Source: DASXIW01 sp036497785 (GTDB lineage: Bacteria; Pseudomonadota; Alphaproteobacteria; Acetobacterales; Acetobacteraceae). From it: 5,957 nucleotides of DNA. The stretch covers positions 1 to 5,957 of the forward strand of contig DASXIW010000031.1 of assembly GCA_036497785.1 (NCBI GenBank). Reading direction: 5' to 3'. Below the pieces are notes generated by a model, which worked only from the letters and a program-made list of their open reading frames with translations, was not told the origin of the DNA and did not search any database. The translations under genes were made by a program, and so were the position numbers. Position 1 is the first letter of the stretch, and the number at the start of each line of letters is the position of its first letter. Shown piece by piece: positions 1-5,948 of the stretch.

Positions 1-91
1 CTGACTGGGCGAGGTTCATGGCCTCGGCGGCGCGGGTGACGTGCTCCCGTTCGGCCACCGCGACGAAGACGCGAAGTTGTTCCAGGGTCAT
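1..91 (-). CDS. LysR-family transcriptional regulator, N-terminal fragment (runs off window)
   Basis: Thirty codons read from an ATG at 91 to the window edge. The peptide begins MTLEQLRVFVAVAEREH and continues through TRAAEAMNLAQS. This is the standard start of a LysR-type winged helix-turn-helix: the L..F..VAE pattern of helix 1, then T.AAE.M and the QS that begins the recognition helix. LysR proteins are about 300 residues and usually act as tetramers that bind DNA and respond to a small ligand through a C-terminal domain, which is outside this window. The ATG lies 10 bases past the stop of the hybrid kinase on the same strand, with no terminator between and no strong ribosome binding site, so co-transcription or coupled translation is possible. 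The target and ligand cannot be judged from this fragment. The family call is firm for so short a piece. Confidence 0.82.
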   Translation of the reverse strand, partial: MTLEQLRVFVAVAEREHVTRAAEAMNLAQS

Positions 92-101
92 GGATGGATG
101 A

Positions 102-2228
102 TCAGGCCGGGGTGCTGTTCCGCTCAAGCGCCGCTGTCAGCGCCTCGGCCAGTTCCTCCATGCGATAAGGTTTGCGCAGCAGCGCCAGATGCGGGTTCGG
201 CGGCATGCCGGTGCCGCCGCTATAGCCTGTGGTCAGCAGCACCGGCAATCCCGGCCGCCTTCGCGCCACCTCATCGGCCAGCGCCACGCCGTTCATGCCG
301 CCCGGCATCATGATGTCGGTGAAGATCAGATCGATCCGCCTGCCATCCGCCAGCGCCCCCAGCGCGGCGGCGGCGTTGGTCACGCGGGTCGGGGTGTAGC
401 CGAGCTGGATCAGCATATCGACGACGAGGGCGGCGACGTCGTCGTCATCCTCCACGACCAGGATCGCGCCGGCCCGCGCCATCGGGCGCTGCGAGGCTTC
501 GGTGGTTTCCGTCTCGCGGTGAACCGGGCTCGCGGAGCAGGGGAGGAACAGGGAGACGGTGGTGCCCTTGCCCGGCTCGCTCGCCAGCCGGACCGCACCG
601 CCGGACTGGCGGGCGAAGCCATAGACCTGGGGCAGCCCGAGGCCCGTCCCCTCGCCCACGCCCTTGGTGGTGAAGAACGGCTCGAACACCCGCGCCTGCA
701 CCTCCGGCGTCATGCCATGGCCGGTATCGGCCACGCAGAGATGGACGAACCGGCCGCGCAGCCCGTCCATGTCGTCGGCAATATCCAATTTCACCTCATT
801 GGCCGTGAGCCGGAGCGTGCCGCCATGCGGCATGGCGTCGCGCGCGTTGACGGCGAGATTGAGCACCGCCAGTTCCAGCTCGGCCGGGTCTGCCTCCACC
901 GGCGGCAGGCCGGGTGCGACCACCGTCTCCACCGTCACGTCGCCGCGCAGGCCGCGCGCCAGGAGGTCGCGCGCGCCTTCGTCGAGCCATTTGGCCAGAT
1001 CCACCGCTTCCGGGCGCAGCGATTGCCGCCGTGCGATCGTCAGCAGCCGCTTGGTCAGCTCGCCGCCGCGATCGGCGGCGCGACGGATTGCCTCCATCAG
1101 CTCGGCATGGCGCTTCGGATCGTCGCGGGCGCGCTCCAGCAGCGCCAGGCCACCCGTGACGACCTGCAGCAGATTGTTGAAATCATGCGCGATGCCGCCA
1201 GTGAGCTGGCCGATCGCCTCCAGCTTCTGGGCCTGGCGCAGCCGCTCCTCCAGCCGGTTGCGCTCGGTCACGTCCCTGGCGGCACCCAGCAGGCGGACGA
1301 TGCGGCCATGCTGGTCGCGCAGCGGGGTCAGCACGGTGTCGAAGCTGGCGATGCTGTCGCCCAGCATCAGCTCATGCGCGACGCGATAGGTCTCTCCGCG
1401 GGCGAGGCAGGCCCGAAACGCGGCGGTGGCGTCGGCGGCGACGGCCTTCGGCATGAAGGTTTCGGCGGTGAGGCCGCGAATATCCTGGCTGCGCAAGCCG
1501 AAACTGCGCTCGGCGGTCGGGTTATACGCCTCGAAGCGGAAGCTGCCGTCGTCGTGCACGTTCACCACGAACAGGCATTCCGGAAAATTGTCGAAATAGG
1601 CACGAAACTGCGCCTCGCTGTCGCGCAAGGCCGTGTTGGCGCTGCGCAAGGCGCGGGTTCGCTGCTCGATGCGCTCTTCCAGCGTGGCATTCAGATTGCG
1701 CAGGGCTTCCGCGGCGGTCTCGCGCGCGGCGAGATGCTCGCGCACCTGGTGCTGGCGGCTGCGGGCACGCAAGGCGGCCATGGCGGCACTGGCCAGGGTC
1801 TCGCCGTTCAGCGGGCGTTCGAGCAGAACGGCGGCGCCGAGCCGCGCGAGGATGGCCGAGCGCGCGGAGGGGCGCGGACCGGCCTGTTTGGTGGCGAGAA
1901 CCACGAACGGGAAATCCGACCATGGCGGCTGACTGTCCATCCAGCCCAGCAACGCTTCAAGCCCCTCCCCGTCCAGCGCTTCCTCGGTGACGACAACGGC
2001 CTCCGAGCCGCCCAGCATCGCCGCGAGCAGGCCGCAGAGATCGGCGCAGATCGTGGCGCTCAGGCCGAGCTGTTCGAGCAGTTGCTGGATGACCGGCGCA
2101 TCGCGGCCGCGCGGCGCCAGGATTGCGATCAGGCCTTGCGCCCCAAGGCCTTGCGCTCCCGCCGTGTCGATCGGGCCAGATGCCGCCACGCGCAGCTGTC
2201 CCTCACGGCCGTCAGGCACCGAATTCAT
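102..2228 (-). CDS. Soluble hybrid sensor histidine kinase (pseudo-receiver, PAS, HisKA, HATPase, receiver)
   Basis: A 708-residue hybrid two-component kinase. Visible domains in order: a receiver-like domain (about 30-150) that ends in LLERPL but has no aspartate at the expected phosphorylation site; a charged helical linker, probably coiled coil (about 155-205); a PAS domain (about 205-322) ending in GAARDVTERN; HisKA with GGIAHDFNNLL and phospho-acceptor His348 (about 330-400); HATPase with N box NLAVNARDAM (457-466), G1 DTGHGM (501-506), F box FEPFFTTK (515-522) and G2 GEGTGLGL (525-532); and a C-terminal receiver (about 588-702) with acidic E593/D594/D595, phospho-acceptor Asp638 in TDIMMP, Thr666/667 and Lys686. 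No membrane segment or signal peptide is seen, so it should sense a cytoplasmic cue. The ATG at 2228 lies inside the end of kaiC (17-base overlap), which implies coupled translation. No separate output protein is encoded next to it, so phosphate may pass to a receiver elsewhere. Domain calls are secure; the signal is unknown. Confidence 0.95.
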   Translation of the reverse strand: MNSVPDGREGQLRVAASGPIDTAGAQGLGAQGLIAILAPRGRDAPVIQQLLEQLGLSATICADLCGLLAAMLGGSEAVVVTEEALDGEGLEALLGWMDSQPPWSDFPFVVLATKQAGPRPSARSAILARLGAAVLLERPLNGETLASAAMAALRARSRQHQVREHLAARETAAEALRNLNATLEERIEQRTRALRSANTALRDSEAQFRAYFDNFPECLFVVNVHDDGSFRFEAYNPTAERSFGLRSQDIRGLTAETFMPKAVAADATAAFRACLARGETYRVAHELMLGDSIASFDTVLTPLRDQHGRIVRLLGAARDVTERNRLEERLRQAQKLEAIGQLTGGIAHDFNNLLQVVTGGLALLERARDDPKRHAELMEAIRRAADRGGELTKRLLTIARRQSLRPEAVDLAKWLDEGARDLLARGLRGDVTVETVVAPGLPPVEADPAELELAVLNLAVNARDAMPHGGTLRLTANEVKLDIADDMDGLRGRFVHLCVADTGHGMTPEVQARVFEPFFTTKGVGEGTGLGLPQVYGFARQSGGAVRLASEPGKGTTVSLFLPCSASPVHRETETTEASQRPMARAGAILVVEDDDDVAALVVDMLIQLGYTPTRVTNAAAALGALADGRRIDLIFTDIMMPGGMNGVALADEVARRRPGLPVLLTTGYSGGTGMPPNPHLALLRKPYRMEELAEALTAALERNSTPA

Positions 2229-3735
2229 CCCGCTCGATCCCAGCTGGCAGCAACCTGCCCACGTCGCCGCGCCAGGCCGGCATGCCGGTCAGCACGCCCT
2301 GGAAATCGAACAACCGCGCACCCACGCGAATGCCACGCGGCCCAACCCGGAATTCGCGGATGCTGCGCTCGTGATCGGCGGTGCGGGTCTTCACCACCGA
2401 GATCGCCTTGCGCATCTCGCCGGCGGCCTCGAAGAAGCGCATCAGCAGGATGCTGTCGGCGAGATAGCTCAGATCCGCCCCGGAGCGCATGTCGCCGATC
2501 AGGCCGTGCTGCCCGAGGATCACCAGGGTCACGACGCCGCTTTGGTTGAGATAGCTGAGCAGCTCGTGCATTTGCAGGACGAGGAATTTCTCGCCCGGCA
2601 TGGAATGCAGATAGGCATTCAGGCTGTCGATCACGACGCAGCGCGCCCCATCGCTCTCGACACTGCGGCGAATCCCCGCTGCAAACTCGCCGGGCGACAA
2701 TTCCGCCGGATCGATGTTGCGCACGGTCAGCGTGCCGGCATCCATGTGCGGCCGCAGATCGAGGCCGAGCCCGGCGGACCGGGACAGCAGCGTGCCGATC
2801 CCCTCGTCGAACAGGAACAGCGCCGCTTTTTCCCCCCGCCGCAACGCGGCGTGCAGGCAACACGTGGCGGTGCTGGTCTTGCCGATGCCGGACGGCCCGA
2901 CGAGCAGCGTGTTGGTGCCGGGAATCAGGCCGCCACCCATCAGGTTGTCCAGCCCGGCGATGCCGCTGCTGACCGGCTTGTCGGAAAACGCCGCATGGTG
3001 CTCGGCGGCGATCAGGCGTGGATGGACCAGCAGCCCGCCCGTCCTGATCGTCACGTCGTGGAACCCGCCGCGAAATGCGCTGCCGCGCAGCTTCACCACG
3101 CGCAGCCGGCGCCGCTCGCTGCCGAAATCCAGCGCCGCCTGCTCCAGCGTCACAACGCCGTGCGCGATGCTGTGCAGTTGCAGATCGGCCGCCTCGGAGG
3201 TTTTATCGTCCAGCAGCAGCACGGTGCAGCGGTGCTGGGCGAAGAACTGCTTCAACGCCAGGATCTGGCGGCGATAGCGCAGCGGATTCTGCGCCAGCAG
3301 CCGCATTTCGGACAGGCTGTCGAACACCACGCGCACCGGATTGCAGGCATCCACCATCGCCATCACGCCACGGCTGGTCTCGCCCAGTTCCAGCTCGGAG
3401 GGGTGGAGGATGGTTTGCTCGGCCTCCGGATCGAGCACGGTGTCGCCGATCAGTTGGAAAAGATCGAGACCGTCGAGCGACCAGCCATGGGTGGCCGCGG
3501 CAAGCCGCAGCTCCTCCTCGGATTCCGACAAGGTGACATACAGGCCCCGCTCGCCGCATTCCCGCCCGGCCAGCAGGAATTGCAGCGCGAGAGTGGTCTT
3601 GCCGGTGCCGGGCGCACCCTCGATCAGATAGAGGCGATTTGCCGGGAACCCGCCCCCGAGTATATCGTCGAGCCCGGCGATACCGGTGGACACGCGCCCT
3701 TCGACGGGCGACCGGGTTTGAGCTGCGTTGTTCAC
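2212..3735 (-). CDS. KaiC-like double RecA-domain ATPase
   Basis: A tandem P-loop ATPase of the KaiC/RadA superfamily, close to cyanobacterial KaiC in length (507 residues from the GTG at 3735). Each half opens with GIAGLD..[LM]GGG. CI spans about 10-245, with Walker A GAPGTGKTT (40-48), a Walker B ending at Asp139 and the VKLRG interface motif (Lys215, Arg217). CII spans about 255-480, with Walker A GPSGIGKTS (280-288), Walker B Asp370, GEMRKAISVVKTR and SIREF. Such proteins form hexamers with ATPase and sometimes autokinase activity. By recalled alignment, the CI catalytic pair Glu-Glu is Ser70-Glu71, the CII pair is Asp310-Glu311, and the KaiC Ser431-Thr432 site is Ser423-Tyr424. I chose the GTG because GGGAG lies upstream (3748-3752, spacer 12). 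An in-frame TTG at 3768 would add 11 residues but has no ribosome binding site and overlaps a candidate -10. The stop overlaps the kinase start. No kaiA or kaiB is nearby, so a clock role is not supported. Confidence 0.9.
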   Translation of the reverse strand: MNNAAQTRSPVEGRVSTGIAGLDDILGGGFPANRLYLIEGAPGTGKTTLALQFLLAGRECGERGLYVTLSESEEELRLAAATHGWSLDGLDLFQLIGDTVLDPEAEQTILHPSELELGETSRGVMAMVDACNPVRVVFDSLSEMRLLAQNPLRYRRQILALKQFFAQHRCTVLLLDDKTSEAADLQLHSIAHGVVTLEQAALDFGSERRRLRVVKLRGSAFRGGFHDVTIRTGGLLVHPRLIAAEHHAAFSDKPVSSGIAGLDNLMGGGLIPGTNTLLVGPSGIGKTSTATCCLHAALRRGEKAALFLFDEGIGTLLSRSAGLGLDLRPHMDAGTLTVRNIDPAELSPGEFAAGIRRSVESDGARCVVIDSLNAYLHSMPGEKFLVLQMHELLSYLNQSGVVTLVILGQHGLIGDMRSGADLSYLADSILLMRFFEAAGEMRKAISVVKTRTADHERSIREFRVGPRGIRVGARLFDFQGVLTGMPAWRGDVGRLLPAGIERDEFGA

Positions 3736-3747
3736 GTCGAAAACACA

Positions 3748-3752
3748 CTCCC
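3748..3752 (-). promoter_or_regulatory. Ribosome binding site deciding the kaiC start
   Basis: The minus strand reads GGGAG 12 bases before the GTG at 3735. The spacing is long but usable. It is the only purine-rich anti-16S match near either candidate start; the upstream TTG at 3768 has none. Confidence 0.45.
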
Positions 3753-3766
3753 GCCAGATTGTGGGC

Positions 3767-3792
3767 AATGTGTTGGGAACCCAAATGGTTCC
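3767..3792 (-). promoter_or_regulatory. Possible EcfG-type (general stress sigma) promoter for the kaiC-kinase unit
   Basis: On the minus strand, GGAAC (3792-3788) is followed by exactly 17 bases and then CATT (3770-3767). The alphaproteobacterial general stress sigma factor EcfG recognises GGAAC, 16-17 bases, then CGTT, so this matches at -35 and in spacing and misses by one base at -10. Transcription would begin near 3760, giving a leader of about 25 bases that includes the GGGAG ahead of the GTG at 3735. It lies in the only notable gap inside the gene string. The GGAAC also belongs to an inverted repeat, so the match could instead be part of an operator. Confidence 0.4.
3773..3792. repeat. 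Overlapping inverted repeats between yraN and kaiC
   Basis: Two dyads share bases. TTGGG-AA-CCCAA (3773-3784) has perfect 5-base arms, and GGAACC-CAAAT-GGTTCC (3776-3792) has perfect 6-base arms around a 5-base centre. Neither is followed by a T run on the minus strand, so an intrinsic terminator is unlikely. An operator, or a hairpin between yraN and kaiC, fits better. The structure is plain in the sequence; its function is inferred. Confidence 0.5.
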
Positions 3793-3819
3793 ACAGCGCG
3801 CGGGAAGGCCTGGAGGGGG

Positions 3820-4194
3820 CTATGCCTCCAACCGGAACGCGTCGGCGATCCGGCGCACCATGCCCGCGCCATCGACGAGCATCACGTCGAACCGCATCGC
3901 CGCCGGTCCCCAGCCCGGGTTCGATGCCAATAAAATATCGGCCGCCGCCAGCAGCCGCGCCTGCTGGCGGGGCGACAGGGGATAGGCGGCCAGGGCCAGA
4001 TTCGGGCGGTGCTTCACCTGCAGGAAGACGAGCAGCCCATCCTTCTCGGCGACGGCGTCGATCTCGCCCGCCGGCGTGCGCAGACGCCTTCCCAGCACCG
4101 TCCAGCCATCCCGCTCCAGCGCCGCGCAAGCCAGCGCCTCCGCATCCACCCCGCTGGCCTGGGCGCGGCGGCTGCGGGCGATGCGGCGGTTCAT
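3820..4194 (-). CDS. yraN: YraN / UPF0102 family nuclease-fold protein
   Basis: A 124-residue protein of normal length for the family. It has the family layout: a basic N-terminus, an early helix with G.DAE..A...L...GW (15-31), the core motif GEIDAVAEKDG (43-53), then LVFLQVKHR (55-63) and a late FDVMLV strand (102-107). UPF0102 proteins have the PD-(D/E)XK restriction-endonuclease-like fold, and their cellular role is poorly defined. Glu44, Asp46 and Lys61 of the expected active site are present, but the motif usually read as E-V-K is Q-V-K here (Gln59). The ATG at 4194 overlaps the stop of the Hsp70 gene as ATGA, so translation is probably coupled. In many proteobacteria yraN sits next to rsmI, which is not seen here. 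About 84 bases separate its stop from the kaiC start. Confidence 0.88.
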   Translation of the reverse strand: MNRRIARSRRAQASGVDAEALACAALERDGWTVLGRRLRTPAGEIDAVAEKDGLLVFLQVKHRPNLALAAYPLSPRQQARLLAAADILLASNPGWGPAAMRFDVMLVDGAGMVRRIADAFRLEA

Positions 4195-5462
4195 GCGGCC
4201 AGGCGATCCCGCCCGATCAGCGCCAGACCTTCGGATACCGAGACGAATTCGCCCCCGGCCGTGACCTTGTCCAGCCCGAAACGCTCGTCGAACAGCCGGC
4301 GGACGGCCGGCACGAACGAGGTACCGCCGGTGAGGAAGACATGATCGACATCCTCGACCGTAACGTCGGAATCGACGAGAGCGCGATCGACCGTGGCCCC
4401 CATCCGGGCGATATCCTCGGCGATCCAGGATTCGAAATCGGCGCGGGCAATGTCCTGTTCGATAGCGAGCGTCTCGTGGCGGAAGCGCAGGGTCGCGGTC
4501 TCGTCGCGGGACAAGGCGGCCTTCACCGCCGATACCGTCTGATACAGGCGATAGCCTAGCTCGTCCTCGATCAGGCGAATGAGATTGCCCAGCCGTTCCG
4601 GATGGGCGCTGGCACGCGCCACCTCGCCTATCTCGCGCAAGGTGCGGGGATTGCGCATCAGCGACATGCGGTGCCAGCGGGCGAAGGAGGAGAAATATTC
4701 CGGCGGCACCGGCAATTCCTTGCCCATCACTTTATAGACATCGCCCTTGCCCAGCAGCGGCGAGATCACCCGGTCGATGATGCGGAAATCGAAATTGTCG
4801 CCGGCAATGCCGATACCCGCATGGCCCAGCGGCACCACGCGCCGGTTTCCCCCCGGCTGGAAGCGCATCAGCGAGAAATCGCTGGTTCCCCCGCCGAAAT
4901 CGCCCACCAGCACCGTCGCATCCCGGGTCAGCCGCCGGGCAAAGCGGTAGCCGGCCGCCTCCGGCTCCAGCGCCACCTCGATCTCCGGCATCCCGGCGGC
5001 GGCGTAGGACGCGCGCAGGCGCTGCTCGCCCAGCGTGTCATCGGCGAATTCGCCGGCGAAGCGAACGGGACGGCCGGCGACGATGCGCGCCCCCTTGGCC
5101 GTGGCGCCGGCCCGGCGCAGCAGATCGCCCAGGAACAGCGCCACCAGCCGCTCCAGCGCGAAAGGGCGGCCGAAAATGCGCGTCTCCGTGAAGCTGCGCT
5201 GGGCCAGATAGGTCTTCATGGACATGATCAGCCGGCTGTCCAACGGATCATCGAGATAGGATTCGATGGCATCCGGCCCGGCGGCGTGGCGCAGGCCGGC
5301 GCCCGCCTCCGGCGTGTCGGTCCAGAAACACAGCACCGTGCGAAACACATCCAGCAACTGGTCGCCCGCCTGGTAGCGCGCGGTCGCCGTCGCGCCATCC
5401 GGCCCGAGCACCGTCACGACGCTGTTGGTCGTCCCGAAATCGATGCCGATCACCGCTGTCAT
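4191..5462 (-). CDS. Hsp70-family ATPase, YegD-like (no substrate-binding domain)
   Basis: A 423-residue actin-fold ATPase related to E. coli YegD. Motifs in order: phosphate 1 IGIDFGTTNS (5-14); MSMKTYL, with Lys83 at the place of DnaK Lys70; connect 1 EPEAAGY (167-172 region); phosphate 2 VGDFGGGTSDFSL (186-198), with Asp188 and the catalytic Thr193; and the adenosine motif VFLTGGTSFVPAVRRLF (375-391). The protein ends soon after SEGLALIG, so the peptide-binding beta-sandwich and lid of DnaK (about 640 residues) are missing, as in YegD. The role of such proteins is not well defined; a chaperone-like ATPase is the family inference. The ATG at 5462 has AGGA six bases upstream (5469-5472). A TTG five codons earlier is in frame but lacks a site. 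The stop overlaps the yraN start. No J-domain or GrpE partner is nearby. Confidence 0.92.
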   Translation of the reverse strand: MTAVIGIDFGTTNSVVTVLGPDGATATARYQAGDQLLDVFRTVLCFWTDTPEAGAGLRHAAGPDAIESYLDDPLDSRLIMSMKTYLAQRSFTETRIFGRPFALERLVALFLGDLLRRAGATAKGARIVAGRPVRFAGEFADDTLGEQRLRASYAAAGMPEIEVALEPEAAGYRFARRLTRDATVLVGDFGGGTSDFSLMRFQPGGNRRVVPLGHAGIGIAGDNFDFRIIDRVISPLLGKGDVYKVMGKELPVPPEYFSSFARWHRMSLMRNPRTLREIGEVARASAHPERLGNLIRLIEDELGYRLYQTVSAVKAALSRDETATLRFRHETLAIEQDIARADFESWIAEDIARMGATVDRALVDSDVTVEDVDHVFLTGGTSFVPAVRRLFDERFGLDKVTAGGEFVSVSEGLALIGRDRLAA

Positions 5463-5468
5463 CGCTCG

Positions 5469-5472
5469 TCCT
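5469..5472 (-). promoter_or_regulatory. Ribosome binding site deciding the hsp70-like start
   Basis: The minus strand reads AGGA six bases before the ATG at 5462. This favours MTAVIGIDFG as the N-terminus over the in-frame TTG at 5477, which would place AGGA inside the coding region. Confidence 0.65.
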
Positions 5473-5533
5473 GCCAAATATCGAGGGCCGAGCGTTCAAG
5501 CCGATCCGGGCCGCCGCCGCAAGTGCCGATCGG

Positions 5534-5884
5534 TCAGAATTTTTCCTCGCCGTGCACGCGGACGGCATCCGGGAAATCGCGATAGAGGGCGAAGGTGACG
5601 TTGGTCGCCAGCGAATTGACGCCATGATGCAGGCCCTCAACCGGGCCGTGGCGGCCAGCAACACGCTGGAACGCATCCTCTAACTGGTGCATGTCGCGCG
5701 TCTCGATCATGACATGCCACTCGCCCAGGCCCCGCGCGCCGAAACCGAGCTTGGCACGAGTGCAGCGCCATGACTTGATCAGGCCCTCATCGCGGAGATG
5801 GCCGAGATAGCGGGCAATATTGTCCGAAAAAATCAGGTTGGAGGTGCCGGGCTTGAGGTCGCACCAGATGTGGTAGATGTCCAT
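5534..5884 (-). CDS. Conserved hypothetical protein resembling DUF6614
   Basis: A 116-residue protein beginning MDIYHIWCDLKPGTS and ending in VRVHGEEKF. I recognise the pattern (YHIW.DLKPG, YLGHLR..GLI..WR, LGE.HVMIE, VNSL..N..FALYRDFPD) as a conserved family, probably the one labelled DUF6614; that label is from memory. The apparent order is strand (3-10), helix (20-34), strand (37-46), strand (54-61), helix (65-76), late strand (96-103). This suggests a ferredoxin-like fold, perhaps a dimeric alpha-beta barrel as in small monooxygenase-like or NIPSNAP proteins, but no catalytic residue can be named. No signal peptide or membrane segment is present. The ATG at 5884 has only a weak AGAG upstream. 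It lies 71 bases before the Hsp70 gene on the same strand and may head that transcript. Function unknown. Confidence 0.8.
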   Translation of the reverse strand: MDIYHIWCDLKPGTSNLIFSDNIARYLGHLRDEGLIKSWRCTRAKLGFGARGLGEWHVMIETRDMHQLEDAFQRVAGRHGPVEGLHHGVNSLATNVTFALYRDFPDAVRVHGEEKF

Positions 5885-5923
5885 GATGGCTCTGAGCTTG
5901 TGCTTAGGTTCTGAGCCGGAACA

Positions 5924-5948
5924 ACCGAATCATTGGGTAGGAATCGGT
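5924..5948. repeat. Imperfect dyad upstream of the DUF6614-like gene
   Basis: ACCGAATC (5924-5931) and GAATCGGT (5941-5948) form an inverted repeat with seven of eight positions paired and a 9-base centre. It lies 40-64 bases upstream of the ATG at 5884, where an operator or promoter element would sit. I could not find a convincing -35/-10 pair around it. An operator role is inferred from position and symmetry alone. Confidence 0.35.

Noticed and set aside
2212..2228. A hidden kaiB between kaiC and the kinase
   Set aside because: The two genes overlap by 17 bases, leaving no room, and the kinase N-terminus does not show the KaiB thioredoxin-like pattern.
189..3933. Very long plus-strand reading frames (786 and 648 codons) opposite the kinase and kaiC genes
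   Set aside because: Their translations are rich in Arg, Ala, Gln and His, with no recognisable domain, and they mirror minus-strand genes with clear motifs. High-GC codon bias removes stops on the opposite strand.
5463..5533. A separate promoter or terminator between the DUF6614-like and Hsp70-like genes
   Set aside because: TTGAAC and TATTTG occur on the minus strand but are only 13 bases apart. The CCGATC/GATCGG pairing has a long loop and no T run. Neither meets a reasonable standard.
4602..5585. A 327-codon plus-strand frame opposite the Hsp70-like gene
   Set aside because: It has the same low-complexity shadow composition, and it crosses the hsp70 start and the intergenic gap without any family signal.
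5534..5884. The small upstream protein as an Lrp/AsnC-type regulator
   Set aside because: The length and alpha-beta pattern suggested it briefly, but there is no helix-turn-helix and the conserved motifs fit the DUF6614-like family instead.
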